Below are positions 33,662-42,740 of a stretch of 64,000 nucleotides of DNA, one piece after another. The notes below the pieces were generated by a model that worked only from the letters and a program-made list of their open reading frames with translations, ran no database searches and had not been told where the DNA came from. Both the position numbers and the translations under genes were made by a program. Source of the DNA: Georgenia ruanii (GTDB lineage: Bacteria > Actinomycetota > Actinomycetes > Actinomycetales > Actinomycetaceae); contig NZ_VUKE01000003.1 of assembly GCF_009193175.1 (NCBI RefSeq), positions 186,001-250,000 of the forward strand. Reading direction: 5' to 3'. How positions within the stretch are numbered: position 1 is the first letter of the stretch; each line of letters starts with the position of its first letter.

Positions 33662-34710
33662 AGGGAGTGGACCAGCTCGACGACGCGGGTGAGCACGGCG
33701 GGGTCGGTGGCCGGCGGGACGCCGTGGCCGAGGTTGACCACGTGCGCCGGCGCGGCGCGGCCGCGTTCGACCACGGCGCGCACGTGCGCCTCGAGCACCT
33801 CCCAGGGGGCGGCGAGCAGGGCGGGGTCGATGTTGCCCTGCAGCGGCGTGGTGCCCCCGAGGCGGCGGTTCGCCTCGTCCAGGGGCAGGCGGTAGTCCAC
33901 GCCGACGACGTCGGCGCCCACGTCGCGCATGGCCACGAGCAGCTCGCTCGTGCCGGTGCCGAAGTGGACCACCGGCACGTCGAGGTCGCGCACCCGCGAC
34001 AGCGCCCGGGCGCTGAACGGGGCGGCGTGGGTGGCGTAGTCGGCCAGGGACAGGGCGCCGGCCCAGGAGTCGAAGAGCTGGGCCGCGCGGGCCCCGGCGA
34101 GCATCTGGGCGCGCAGGAACGCGCCGGTGATGTCCGCCGCCCAGCGCATGAGGTGGCGCCACGCCTCGGGGTCGGCGTGCATCATCGTGCGGGCCGCGAG
34201 GTGGTCGCGCGAGGGCCGGCCCTCGACGAGGTAGGCCGCCAGCGTGAAGGGCGCGCCGGCGAAGCCGATGAGCGGGGTGGCGCCGAGCTCGGCGACCGTC
34301 AGGCGCACCGCCTCGGTGATGGCGGCGTGGTCGCCGGGACGGTGCTCGACGAGGCGGTCGACGTCGGCGCGGGTGCGCACCGGCTCGGCCACCACCGGGC
34401 CCACCCCGGGGACGATCTCGACGTCGACGCCGGCGAGCTTGAGCGGCACGACGATGTCGGAGAAGAAGATCGCGGCGTCCACGCCGTGGCGGCGCACCGG
34501 CTGCAGGGTGATCTCGGCGGCGAGCTCGGGGCGCAGGCACGAGTCGAGCATGGCCACGCCCTCGCGGGCGGCCCGGTACTCGGGCAGGGACCGGCCGGCC
34601 TGGCGCATGAACCACACCGGCAGCCGGTCGGGGCGGCGTCCGGAATACGCCTCGAGGAGCGGGGACGCGGTGATTTCCGGCACGTTTGGCTCGGGGGCAG
34701 CATTTGTCAC
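33658..34710 (-). CDS. hemE: Uroporphyrinogen decarboxylase
   Basis: 350 residues. It decarboxylates uroporphyrinogen III to coproporphyrinogen III. Signature PVWFMRQAGRSLPEYR (residues about 31-46), FSDIVVPLKLAG and GFAGAPFTLAAYLVEG are all intact, with the catalytic Asp in FFSDI. The start GTG 34710 is placed by the -10-like CACAAT 6 nt upstream. It heads the leftward heme group and is divergent from hemA across 38 bp. Confidence 0.95.
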   Translation of the reverse strand: MTNAAPEPNVPEITASPLLEAYSGRRPDRLPVWFMRQAGRSLPEYRAAREGVAMLDSCLRPELAAEITLQPVRRHGVDAAIFFSDIVVPLKLAGVDVEIVPGVGPVVAEPVRTRADVDRLVEHRPGDHAAITEAVRLTVAELGATPLIGFAGAPFTLAAYLVEGRPSRDHLAARTMMHADPEAWRHLMRWAADITGAFLRAQMLAGARAAQLFDSWAGALSLADYATHAAPFSARALSRVRDLDVPVVHFGTGTSELLVAMRDVGADVVGVDYRLPLDEANRRLGGTTPLQGNIDPALLAAPWEVLEAHVRAVVERGRAAPAHVVNLGHGVPPATDPAVLTRVVELVHSL

Positions 34711-34716
34711 GAGGGC

Positions 34717-34722
34717 ATTGTG
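34717..34722 (-). promoter_or_regulatory. -10-like element, leaderless promoter of hemE
   Basis: CACAAT on the minus strand ends 6 nt before the GTG at 34710. A CACTAT hexamer for hemA lies on the other strand at 34745-34750, so the two heme operons fire from overlapping divergent promoters. Confidence 0.5.
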
Positions 34723-34748
34723 CCTGGCGCTCGGGGAAATGGTTCACT

Positions 34749-36116
34749 ATGGGTGCTGTGGTGCTCCTTCTCCTGACTGCGAATCACCACGACCTGGACC
34801 TGGCCGACATCGAGCGGCTCAGCGTCGGCGCACCCGAGGTGGGCCGGCAGGTCGTGGCCGACGGTGCTGCCGTGCGCGGCGCCGTCGTCCTGGCCACCTG
34901 CAACCGCTTCGAGGTCTACCTCGACGCCGACGCGGACCCCGAGGAGGCCGCCCGCGCCGCCCGGCACGCGGTGGCCGAGGCCAGCGGCGCGAGCGAGGAG
35001 GACGTCGCCCGGCTCATGACCCCCGCCGTCGGCCAGGACGCCGTGCGCCACCTGTTCGAGGTGGCCTCCGGGCTGGACTCCATGGTGGTCGGCGAGCGGG
35101 AGATCACCGGGCAGGTGCGCCGGGCGCTGGCCGCCGCCCGCGCCGAGGGGCTGACCTCCCCGCTGCTCGAGGCGACCCTGCAGCACGCCACCCGCACCTC
35201 CCGGCAGGTGGCCGTGGCCACCGACCTCGCCCGCGCCGGCCGCTCCGTCGTCGCCGTCGCCCTCGACCTGGCCGGCGCCCGCCTCGCCCACCTGGAGTGC
35301 GAGCGCGAGCAGCGCCCCTGGCCCGCCGACGCCCATACCGGCCCGGTGCCGACGGCGAGCTGGTCCGGGCGGCGGGTGCTGCTCGTGGGCACCGGCTCCT
35401 ACGCCGGTGCGTCGCTGGCCGCGCTGCGCGAGCGGGGCGCGAGCGACGTCGCCGTCTGGTCCGCGTCCGGCCGCGCCCGGGCCTTCGCCGAGTCCCACGG
35501 CGTGCGCACCGCCCCGCAGGACCTCGCCGCCGCCCTCGCCGCCGCCGACCTGGTGGTCACCTGCCGCGGCACCGGCACCCCCGTCCTCGACCTCGCCACC
35601 GTGCGCGCCGGGCTCGCCGCCCGCCGCGCCGCCGGCGCCGAGGGGCCGGTGGTCTTCGTGGACCTCGCCCTGCGCCACGACGTCGACCCGGCGGTGGCCG
35701 GCCTCGACGACGTCGTCCTCGTGGACCTGCCCACCGTGCGCGAGCACGCCCCGGCCGCCACCGCCGGGGAGGTGGCCCGCGCCCGCGACATCGTCGGCGA
35801 GGGCATCCGCGCCCTGGCCGACGACACCGCCGAGCGGCAGATGGACGACGCCGTCGTCGCGCTGCGCACCCGGGTGGCCGACGCCGTCGCCGCCGAGCTC
35901 GACCGGCTGCCCGCCGAGGGCAGCGTCAGCGCCGAGAAGGCCGCCCAGGCGCTGCGCCGGCTCGCCGCCCGCCTGGTGCACGAGCCGACCGTCCGGGCCC
36001 GCGCCGCCGGCCGCGAGGGGCGCGGCGCGGAGCACCTGCGCGCGCTGGAGCAGGTGCTCGGCGTGGCCGTGCCGGCCCCGCAGGACGGGCCCCCGCCGGT
36101 GGCGACGCCGGCCTGA
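34749..36116 (+). CDS. hemA: Glutamyl-tRNA reductase
   Basis: 455 residues from ATG 34749; in-frame GTGs at 34758 and 34761 are alternatives and the former lies 7 nt after a CACTAT hexamer. It reduces glutamyl-tRNA(Glu) to glutamate-1-semialdehyde with NADPH, the committed step. The nucleophilic Cys is in VLATCNRFEVY (C51), and VGEREITGQV, the Rossmann loop VLLVGTGSYAGASLAAL and the C-terminal dimerisation helix are present. An insertion with many Glu/Arg/Pro lies near residue 185. It is first of hemA-hemH-hemQ. Confidence 0.94.
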   Translation: MGAVVLLLLTANHHDLDLADIERLSVGAPEVGRQVVADGAAVRGAVVLATCNRFEVYLDADADPEEAARAARHAVAEASGASEEDVARLMTPAVGQDAVRHLFEVASGLDSMVVGEREITGQVRRALAAARAEGLTSPLLEATLQHATRTSRQVAVATDLARAGRSVVAVALDLAGARLAHLECEREQRPWPADAHTGPVPTASWSGRRVLLVGTGSYAGASLAALRERGASDVAVWSASGRARAFAESHGVRTAPQDLAAALAAADLVVTCRGTGTPVLDLATVRAGLAARRAAGAEGPVVFVDLALRHDVDPAVAGLDDVVLVDLPTVREHAPAATAGEVARARDIVGEGIRALADDTAERQMDDAVVALRTRVADAVAAELDRLPAEGSVSAEKAAQALRRLAARLVHEPTVRARAAGREGRGAEHLRALEQVLGVAVPAPQDGPPPVATPA

Positions 36117-36202
36117 CCCGCGGCGCCCGCCGCCGCACCTACCCCGCCGCCCGCGAGGCGGTCCCGCACGCCGGCTTGCCGGCCGAGACGAGAACGAGCC
36201 AG

Positions 36203-37324
36203 ATGACCTCCACGCTTGCCCCGTACGACGCGATCCTCCTGCTCTCCTTCGGCGGACCGGAACGTCCCGAGGACGTCGTGCCGTTCCTGCGCAACGTCAC
36301 CCACGGGCGCGGGATCCCGGACGAGCGCCTGGAGGAGGTGGGCGAGCACTACTACCACTTCGGCGGCCGCAGCCCCATCAACGACCAGAACAAGGCGCTG
36401 CTCGCCGCCCTGCGCGAGGAGCTGGCGCGCCGCGGCCTGGACCTGCCGGTCGCCTGGGGCAACCGGAACTGGGACCCCTACCTCACCGACGCCCTGCGCG
36501 ACCTGCACGCCGGCGGCGCCCGCCGCGTGCTCACCATCGTGACCAGCGCGTACGCCTCCTACTCGGGCTGCCGCCAGTACCGCGAGAACATCGCCGCCTC
36601 GCTCGACGAGCTCGCCGGGGAGGGCGTGGACCTGGTCGTCGACAAGGTGCGCGCCTACTTCAACGACCCCGGCTTCGTCGCCGCCAACGTCGACGCCGTC
36701 GTCGCCGCCTACGAGCGCCTCGGCGCCGCGCCGGGCCCGGACGCGCCGCTGGTCTTCGTCACCCACTCCATCCCCACGACGATGGAGGTCGCCTCGGGCA
36801 CGCGGACGACGGGCAGCTACTCCGTGCAGCACCTCGACGTCGCCGCCGAGGTCGCCAAGGCGGCCGGGGAGCGGCTCGGGCACCCGGTGCCCTGGGAGCT
36901 GGCCTACTGCTCGCGCTCGGGCACCCCGCTGACCCCGTGGACCGAGCCGGACGTCAACCGCACCCTGCACGCGCTGCACGCCGACGGCGCCGCCCGGGTG
37001 GTCCTCGCGCCCATCGGGTTCGTCTCGGACCACATGGAGGTCATCTACGACCTCGACACCGAGGCCCGCGCCACCGCCGACGAGCTCGGCATGCGGATGG
37101 AGCGGGCCGGCACCGCCGGCACCGCGCCGGAGTTCGTCGCCGGCCTGGTGGACCTGCTCGTCGAGCGGGCCGGCACCGAGCGCGGCGAGGCGCCCGAGCG
37201 GGCGGCGGTCGGGGCGCTGGGCGCCTGGCCGGACGTCTGCCGGCCCGGCTGCTGCCGCCTGCGCGCCGGGGTGGACTCCGGCGTGCCCGCCGCGTGCGAG
37301 CAGCCCGCCGGCGCCGCCGTCTGA
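36203..37324 (+). CDS. hemH: Ferrochelatase (coproporphyrin ferrochelatase, CpfC type)
   Basis: 373 residues. It inserts Fe2+ into coproporphyrin III. Catalytic His188 is in [10 protein letters not shown] and the Glu in [13 protein letters not shown]. Cys123 (SGCRQYREN) plus the C-terminal CRPGCC (C346, C350, C351) match the four-cysteine [2Fe-2S] pattern reported for mycobacterial-type ferrochelatases. The C-terminus adds a short Ala/Gly/Pro tail with one more Cys. ATG 36203 begins the conserved [15 protein letters not shown]. The upstream frame is not coding. Confidence 0.94.
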   Translation: MTSTLAPYDAILLLSFGGPERPEDVVPFLRNVTHGRGIPDERLEEVGEHYYHFGGRSPINDQNKALLAALREELARRGLDLPVAWGNRNWDPYLTDALRDLHAGGARRVLTIVTSAYASYSGCRQYRENIAASLDELAGEGVDLVVDKVRAYFNDPGFVAANVDAVVAAYERLGAAPGPDAPLVFVTHSIPTTMEVASGTRTTGSYSVQHLDVAAEVAKAAGERLGHPVPWELAYCSRSGTPLTPWTEPDVNRTLHALHADGAARVVLAPIGFVSDHMEVIYDLDTEARATADELGMRMERAGTAGTAPEFVAGLVDLLVERAGTERGEAPERAAVGALGAWPDVCRPGCCRLRAGVDSGVPAACEQPAGAAV

Positions 37325-37373
37325 GCTCCCGGCTGCCGCCGTCCGAGGTCCCACCCATCCCAGGAGGAAGAGC

Positions 37374-38090
37374 ATGAGCACCATCCCGCGCATCGGCGAG
37401 GGCGCCGACACCGAGGCGATCAACGCCGGCATCAACTACACGATGTGGAGCGTGTTCGCCACGGCCGCGCCGCTGCCCGCCGACGCCGACGACCGCGCCG
37501 CGCTCGTGGCGGCGGCCGAGGAGGCCGTGGCCGGCGCCGGCGTCGTCGTGCGCGGCTGGTACGACGTCGCCGGGCTGCGCGCCGACGCCGACCTCATGGT
37601 GTGGTGGCACGCCGCCACCATCGAGCAGGTCCAGGACGCCTACCACCGCCTGCTCGGCTCCGCGCTGGGGGCGTTCCTCCAGCCGGTGTGGTCGGTGGTC
37701 GGTCTGCACCGGCCGGCGGAGTTCAACAAGCGGCACGTGCCGGCCTACCTCGCCGGCGAGGAGCCCGGCGGGTACCTGTGCGTGTACCCCTTCGTCCGCT
37801 CCTACGAGTGGTACCTGCTCCCCGACGAGGAGCGGCGGGACATGCTCCGCGAGCACGGCATGGCCGCCAAGGACTACCCCGACGTGCGGGCCAACACCGT
37901 CTCGGCCTTCGCGCTGGGCGACTACGAGTGGATCCTCGCATTCGAGGCGAACGACCTGCACCGCATCGTCGACGTGATGCGCGAGCTGCGCGCGGTCGGC
38001 GCCCGCCGGCACGTGCGCGAGGAGATCCCCTTCTTCACCGGCCCGCGCGTGGCGCTGGCCGCGTGGGCGGAGCGCCAGCCGCGCGCCTGA
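37374..38090 (+). CDS. hemQ: Hydrogen peroxide-dependent heme synthase (coproheme decarboxylase HemQ/ChdC)
   Basis: 238 residues. It decarboxylates coproheme twice to heme b, the last step of the coproporphyrin-dependent pathway. The chlorite-dismutase-like fold is recognised by [27 protein letters not shown] and [14 protein letters not shown]; Tyr138 in that block is the likely radical tyrosine and His161 (MLREHG) the proximal heme ligand. AGGAGG lies before ATG 37374. Its presence fixes the route: no HemN/HemF step is needed. Confidence 0.95.
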   Translation: MSTIPRIGEGADTEAINAGINYTMWSVFATAAPLPADADDRAALVAAAEEAVAGAGVVVRGWYDVAGLRADADLMVWWHAATIEQVQDAYHRLLGSALGAFLQPVWSVVGLHRPAEFNKRHVPAYLAGEEPGGYLCVYPFVRSYEWYLLPDEERRDMLREHGMAAKDYPDVRANTVSAFALGDYEWILAFEANDLHRIVDVMRELRAVGARRHVREEIPFFTGPRVALAAWAERQPRA

Positions 38091-38115
38091 GCGCGGCCGC
38101 TTCGCGTACCCCTGG

Positions 38116-38153
38116 CGCCGCCGGCGGCCGCTCGTGCGGTAGACCCGGCGGCG
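38116..38153. terminator. Hairpin between convergent hemQ and fructosamine-kinase-like genes
   Basis: 9-bp perfect arms (38116-38124 with 38145-38153), 20-nt loop. A NotI-type GCGGCCGC repeat lies around it. Confidence 0.5.
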
Positions 38154-38156
38154 GCG

Positions 38157-38954
38157 TCAGGCGTACCGGGCCGCCGTCGCCACCGTCTGCCGCCCGTAGG
38201 AGCCGCCGAACAGGGCGGCGTGGACGATGAGCATGTGCAGCTGGTGCAGCCCGACCCGCTCGCGCCACCCCGGCGCGAGCGGCGAGACCTCGTCGTACGC
38301 GGCGACGATCCGCGCGCGATGGGGCGCGTCGAACACCGCCAGCTGTGCCAGGTCCGACTCCGCGTGCCCGCCGTGGGCCGCGGGGTCGATCAGGGTTGCG
38401 GTGACGCCGACCGGGCCCGTCGCCCACAGCACGTTGCCGCCCCACAGGTCCCCGTGCAGCCGCGCCGCGGCTCCGGTGACCAGCGCCGGCTGCGGGGCGT
38501 CGTGGTCGCCAGCGGCGAGCCGCTCGGCACACCGGCGCACCACCCGCGCGCCCTCCGCGTCGATCGCCCCGTTCCCGACGGCGGCAGGCAGGTAGGGCAG
38601 CAGGCGGTCGACGGCGTAGAACTCGCCCCACGAGGACGGGCCCGGCTCCGCGTGCAGCGGCAACGGGGCGCGGCCCATGAACCCGTCGCCCTCCCAGCCC
38701 GGCGGCGGGCAGCCGAGGTGGCCGGCGCCGGCGGCGTGGGTGCGGGCCAGCGCCCGGCCCAGCTCCTCGGCCGCGGCGGCGTCCGGCCGGCCCCCGTCGA
38801 TGCGGCGGGTCTCGATCCAGCCCGGGCCCTCTGCCACGACCGCCGCGACGGGAGCGCCGCCGTGGGCGGCGGCCGCCCCCAGCCACCGCAGCCCGGCGGC
38901 CTCGAACCCGGTCGCCCCGGGCAGGCCGTGGTCGTCCTTCCGAAATGCGCTCAC
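38157..38954 (-). CDS. Fructosamine kinase family protein (ketosamine-3-kinase-like)
   Basis: 265 residues. APH/FN3K fold: catalytic loop RLHGDLWGGNVLW and metal-binding IDPAAHGGHAESDLAQL are diagnostic for the fructosamine-3-kinase family, which phosphorylates glycated amines so they decompose (deglycation). The N-terminal part starts AFRKDDHGLPGATGFEAAGL. GTG 38954 is supported by a GAGGAT hexamer 6 nt upstream. It is convergent with hemQ. Confidence 0.88.
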   Translation of the reverse strand: MSAFRKDDHGLPGATGFEAAGLRWLGAAAAHGGAPVAAVVAEGPGWIETRRIDGGRPDAAAAEELGRALARTHAAGAGHLGCPPPGWEGDGFMGRAPLPLHAEPGPSSWGEFYAVDRLLPYLPAAVGNGAIDAEGARVVRRCAERLAAGDHDAPQPALVTGAAARLHGDLWGGNVLWATGPVGVTATLIDPAAHGGHAESDLAQLAVFDAPHRARIVAAYDEVSPLAPGWRERVGLHQLHMLIVHAALFGGSYGRQTVATAARYA

Positions 38955-38960
38955 CGCCCC

Positions 38961-38966
38961 ATCCTC
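38961..38966 (-). promoter_or_regulatory. -10-like element, likely leaderless promoter
   Basis: GAGGAT on the minus strand ends 6 nt before the GTG at 38954. Confidence 0.35.
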
Positions 38967-39133
38967 CCGGCGAGGCGCCGGCGGGCGCCCGCCGGCAGCC
39001 CCCGGCCGGTGACCACTCGCCGGTGACCGCGCGCCGGTGACCACCCGTCCACAGCCCGACCCGGCCCGGTGCCGGGCTGTCGGCGCCGGTGCCTAGCGTC
39101 GTCGCGAGGGACTCACCGGGACGGGGGAGCGCG

Positions 39134-39418
39134 ATGGACGTCGAGCACGGTCCGGGCAGCGGCCCACCCGGAGGGCTTTCGCCGGCCCGCCGCCAGCTCC
39201 TCGGCGCGCTCGCCGCCCTGGCGCTGGCCCAGGCCGAGCTGGCGGCGGCATTCCCCCAGACCTGGCGCGGCACCGGCGCCGACGCCTACGCGCAGGCGCT
39301 CGGCGGGCTGCTCCACCACGCCCACGCCGCGGGCGCGGGCCTGCGGGCGGCAGACCTCACCGCGGCGGCGGCCGACCGCGAGCAGGCGGCCGCGCGCGGC
39401 TGGGCGGGGACGGGATGA
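39134..39418 (+). CDS. WXG100-like small helical protein
   Basis: 94 residues. Two helices are predicted around a central FPQTWRGTGADAY turn, resembling the WxG of ESAT-6/WXG100 proteins, which dimerise and act as partners or substrates of ESX/type VII secretion. An Ala-rich first helix (LLGALAALALAQAELAAAF) and a second with LRAADLTAAAADREQAA fit. The ATG at 39134 has GGGGGAG upstream. Its stop overlaps the next start (ATGA), so the pair is translationally coupled. No ESX ATPase or membrane gene is in the window. Confidence 0.65.
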   Translation: MDVEHGPGSGPPGGLSPARRQLLGALAALALAQAELAAAFPQTWRGTGADAYAQALGGLLHHAHAAGAGLRAADLTAAAADREQAAARGWAGTG

Positions 39419-40875
39419 GCCCGGCGGCCGGGGCCGATGGCGGCGGCGCGTGGGCCCCGGGGCCGGACCACGCGGTCGGGCTGCGGCTCATGGTGACCGG
39501 GGGCGTCGCCGTCGCCGTCGACGCCGATGAGCTGGGCGCGCTCGGCGCGCGCCTGCTGCGCGCGGCGGACCTGGCGCAGGCGGCGGTCGAGCAGGCCCAC
39601 GGCGTGAGCACGCTCGGCTACTTCGTGCCGCTGGTTCCCTCCGCCGGTGCGCTCGTCGCGCGCCTCGCGGCGGTCCTGACCGGGGCGCTGTCCCTGCCGG
39701 CGCTGGGGGAGCGCATCCGCGCCCTCGCCGCGGACCTCGAGGTCCAACGGCAGTGGTACGAGGAGGCCGAGGAGCGCGCGGTGCGTGGATTCCGCCCGCC
39801 GCTGTGGCGCTACGCGGTGCACCTGCTGGGGCCGCCGAAGCTGCGGGGCCTCGTCACCGGGCTCGACGCCGCCGCCGTGCTCGGTCACGCGGGCGCGGCC
39901 ACCTCCCGCATGCGCGACCCGCGCCTGCTCGACGCCGTCGTGGCCCAGCAGCACGCGCGCTCGCTGGCCGGACGGATGCAGTGGGCCCGGCCCGAGTCGG
40001 TCATGGGCGGGCTGTTCCTCGGCCGGGAGTGGGTGGACGTGCGGCGCATGACCCCCGTCGAGCGCACCGCGCTGAGCCTGGTCGGCACGCACGAGCAGGC
40101 GTCCTGGGTCGCGCGCGGCGGCCGGGTGCGCGCCGGGCTCACCGTCGCCACCACCGTCGGGCACCCGGTCGCCGCGCCGCCCGTGACGCCGGGGCAGGCC
40201 CTCGGCCGGATCGGCGCGCTGGAGGAGCGCATCCGCGCGCGCGGGACCGGCGCGGTCGAGGTGCTGCGCACCACCACCCCCGGCGGCGCGCGGCACTGGA
40301 CCGTCGTCGTGCCGGGCACCCAGGAGCAGTGGGCGGGCGGGCGCAACCCGATGGACAACGGGACCAACCTGCGGGCGATGGCCGGCGTGGGCAGCGACAT
40401 GGAGATCGGCGTCGCCGCCGCCATGCGTCAGGCCGGGATCGCCCCGGGCGAGCCGGTCGCGATGGCGGTCCACAGCCAGGGCGGCCTGGTCGCGGCCCGG
40501 CTGGTCGCGGACCCGGTCTTCCGGGCCCGGTTCCGGGTCACCTCCGTGCTCACCGCCGGCAGCCCCATCGCCGGCATCGCCCTGCCGCCCACGGTGGACG
40601 TGCTCAGCCTGGAGGACGTCAACGACCCCACCGTCGGGCTCGACGGCGCCGCCAACGCCCCCGACGCCCACCACGTCACCGTGGCGGTGAACTCCGGCGA
40701 ACCGGCCAGGGCGGGCGAGCCGCACCACGCGGCCCGCTATGCCGCCGCCGCGGACCTGCTCGCCGAGCTGGACGACGACGGCGTCCAGGCGTGGCTCGCG
40801 CGCAACCGGGCCGCGATGGGGACCACCGTGCCGGGGGCGCGCACCGACTCCTTCGTGTTCGAGATCAGCCGGTGA
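39415..40875 (+). CDS. Alpha/beta hydrolase-like protein coupled to WXG100-like partner
   Basis: 486 residues. The C-terminal ~230 residues form a lipase/esterase-type fold: VVVPGTQEQW (oxyanion strand), nucleophile elbow AVHSQGGLVAA, candidate Asp in EDVNDPTVG and His in GEPHHAARY. The N-terminal ~250 residues are helical with one hydrophobic stretch (VPSAGALVARLAAVLTGAL) and are not recognised. The 4-bp overlap with the WXG100-like gene suggests the pair works together, possibly as an exported esterase or effector; this is inference. No signal peptide is visible. Confidence 0.7.
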   Translation: MSPAAGADGGGAWAPGPDHAVGLRLMVTGGVAVAVDADELGALGARLLRAADLAQAAVEQAHGVSTLGYFVPLVPSAGALVARLAAVLTGALSLPALGERIRALAADLEVQRQWYEEAEERAVRGFRPPLWRYAVHLLGPPKLRGLVTGLDAAAVLGHAGAATSRMRDPRLLDAVVAQQHARSLAGRMQWARPESVMGGLFLGREWVDVRRMTPVERTALSLVGTHEQASWVARGGRVRAGLTVATTVGHPVAAPPVTPGQALGRIGALEERIRARGTGAVEVLRTTTPGGARHWTVVVPGTQEQWAGGRNPMDNGTNLRAMAGVGSDMEIGVAAAMRQAGIAPGEPVAMAVHSQGGLVAARLVADPVFRARFRVTSVLTAGSPIAGIALPPTVDVLSLEDVNDPTVGLDGAANAPDAHHVTVAVNSGEPARAGEPHHAARYAAAADLLAELDDDGVQAWLARNRAAMGTTVPGARTDSFVFEISR

Positions 40876-40944
40876 CGCGGCGCGGTCCCGGCGCCGCCGG
40901 CGGAGCGGGCCAGCCGGGGCGCCGACGCCCAACCCCCGCGTCGG

Positions 40945-41325
40945 TCAGCGCTGGTTGCCCGGGAGGATGAGCTGGATGATCCAGCTCGCGATGGCGATGA
41001 TCACCCCGCCGATCACCGCGGTCCAGAACCCGTCCACGTGGATGCCGTACGAGGTGAACTGGCTGAGCCAGCCGGTGAGCAGCAGCATGAGCGCGTTGAC
41101 GACGACGAAGAACAGCCCCAGCGTGAGGATGTACAGCGGCAGCGAGAGCAGCACCACGATCGGGCGCACGATCGTGTTCACGAGCGTGAAGATCAGGGCG
41201 ACCACCGCCAGGTTGACGACGAACGCGCCCGTGGACCCGGTCTGCGGAAGCGTGATCCCGGGCACGATGAGCGTGCACAGCCAGATCGCCGCGGCGTCGA
41301 CGAGGAACCGCACGATGAAGCTCAT
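40945..41325 (-). CDS. Phage holin family protein (YvlD-like membrane protein)
   Basis: 126 residues with four hydrophobic segments and the conserved NTIVRPIVVLLSLPLYILTL and FVVVNALMLLLTGWLS blocks of the Phage_holin_4_2/YvlD family. Despite the name it is a common chromosomal membrane protein; no phage genes are nearby. The role is unknown. ATG 41325 is assumed. Confidence 0.88.
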   Translation of the reverse strand: MSFIVRFLVDAAAIWLCTLIVPGITLPQTGSTGAFVVNLAVVALIFTLVNTIVRPIVVLLSLPLYILTLGLFFVVVNALMLLLTGWLSQFTSYGIHVDGFWTAVIGGVIIAIASWIIQLILPGNQR

Positions 41326-41525
41326 GCACTGATCCTGCCACTGATCGGACCCGGCGGTTGCCCGTCTGACCAGCGGTTTCGCGGGCTCGGCGCCACGGCG
41401 CGGCCGCGCCGCCGGTCCGGCGCCGTCCGGGTCGGCCTGCCCCGAGCGCCCCGGTGTCCCTCCCCGGCGTCGGCGGGCCGGCGTCCCCAGCGCGGCAGGC
41501 GCGCTCCCGCCGGGAGCCGTTCGGG

Positions 41526-41540
41526 GTGCACACTTTGCAC
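41526..41540. promoter_or_regulatory. Short inverted repeat directly before the aminotransferase start
   Basis: GTGCA-CACTT-TGCAC ends at the base before the ATG at 41541. It is too short to prove an operator, but its position would block transcription or initiation. The rest of the 215-bp divergent gap shows nothing clear. Confidence 0.3.
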
Positions 41541-42644
41541 ATGGCCCCGAAGAACCCCTCGGTCCGTCTGCGCCCCGACATCGAGAGCCTCCCGGCTTAC
41601 GTCCCCGGTGAGCGCCCGACGGTAGGGATGCAGGTCTACAAGCTCTCGAGCAACGAGATCGCCTTCCCGCCGCTCGTCGCGGTGGGCGCCGCCCTGGTCG
41701 ACGCCGCGGCGGACCTCAACCGCTATCCGGACATGTACGCCACCGCGCTCACGGAGGCGCTCGGCGCCCGGCACGGCGTCGGCGCGGAGCGCGTCACCGT
41801 CGGCAACGGCTCCGTGGCCGTGCTCCAGCACGTCCTCACGGCGGTCTGCGAGCCCGGCGACGAGGTCATGATGGCCTGGCGCTCCTTCGAGGCCTACCCC
41901 ATCGCCGTGCAGGTGGCCGGCGCCCGGGCCGTCATGGTCCCGGTGGACGGCGAGGGCCGCCACGACCTCGCTGCCATGGCCGCCGCCATCACCGAGCGGA
42001 CCCGCGCCGTCCTGCTGTGCAGCCCCAACAACCCCACGGGGCCGGCGCTGACCCAGTCCGAGCTGCGCGGCTTCCTCGCGGCCGTGCCCGCCTCCGTGAT
42101 GGTCGTGCTCGACGAGGCCTACATCGACTTCGTCACCGCCCCCGACCCCACCGACGGCCCGGCCCTGCTGGGCGAGCACAAGAACCTCGTCGTGCTGCGC
42201 ACCTTCTCCAAGGCCTACGGGCTGGCCGGGTTGCGGGTCGGCTACGCCCTCGCCCGCCGACGCCTCACCACCGGCTTCCGGGCCGCGTCCACCCCGTTCG
42301 GGGTCAACAACATGGCCATGGCCGCCGCCCTGGCCGCGCTGCAGGCGGAGGCCCAGATCCGCGACCGGGTCGCCGAGGTCATCACGGAGCGCGACCGCGT
42401 CGTCGCCGCCCTCCGCGACCAGGGCTGGACGATCCCCGACGCCCAGGGCAACTTCGTCTGGCTCGACCTCGGACGGCGCGCCACGGCGTTCGCCGACCAC
42501 ACCCGCGCCCGCGGCGTGCTGGTGCGGGCGTTCGCCGGCGACGGCGTGCGCGTGTCCATCGGCGAGCCGGAGGGCAACGACCTCTTCCTCAGCCTCGCCG
42601 GCGAGTGGGCCGCCCGCTCCGCCCGCACCCTCGAGCGCGCCTGA
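41541..42644 (+). CDS. Histidinol-phosphate/aromatic aminotransferase (HisC/Pat family)
   Basis: 367 residues. Class I/II PLP enzyme: NGSVAVLQHVL, SPNNPTGPALT, VVLDEAYIDF and the PLP-lysine FSKAYGLAGLRVGYAL are in order. It is in the HisC-like subgroup that includes actinobacterial phenylalanine aminotransferase (Pat). It lies away from his genes, so an aromatic or general aminotransferase role is as likely as HisC. The start ATG 41541 precedes the usual SVRLRPDIESLPAYVPG. Confidence 0.88.
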   Translation: MAPKNPSVRLRPDIESLPAYVPGERPTVGMQVYKLSSNEIAFPPLVAVGAALVDAAADLNRYPDMYATALTEALGARHGVGAERVTVGNGSVAVLQHVLTAVCEPGDEVMMAWRSFEAYPIAVQVAGARAVMVPVDGEGRHDLAAMAAAITERTRAVLLCSPNNPTGPALTQSELRGFLAAVPASVMVVLDEAYIDFVTAPDPTDGPALLGEHKNLVVLRTFSKAYGLAGLRVGYALARRRLTTGFRAASTPFGVNNMAMAAALAALQAEAQIRDRVAEVITERDRVVAALRDQGWTIPDAQGNFVWLDLGRRATAFADHTRARGVLVRAFAGDGVRVSIGEPEGNDLFLSLAGEWAARSARTLERA

Positions 42645-42740
42645 GCACGTTCTGAAGCCGCGAGCGGGCCTGAGTCCCTCGAGCGCGCCGACGGGTCCTC
42701 TCGGCGCTCGCCGGCACCGGGAGGACGCCGGCACCGACGC

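Noticed and set aside
40945-41325. Prophage remnant suggested by the holin-family protein
   Set aside because: The YvlD/holin-4-type family is a common chromosomal membrane protein, and no other phage gene is near.
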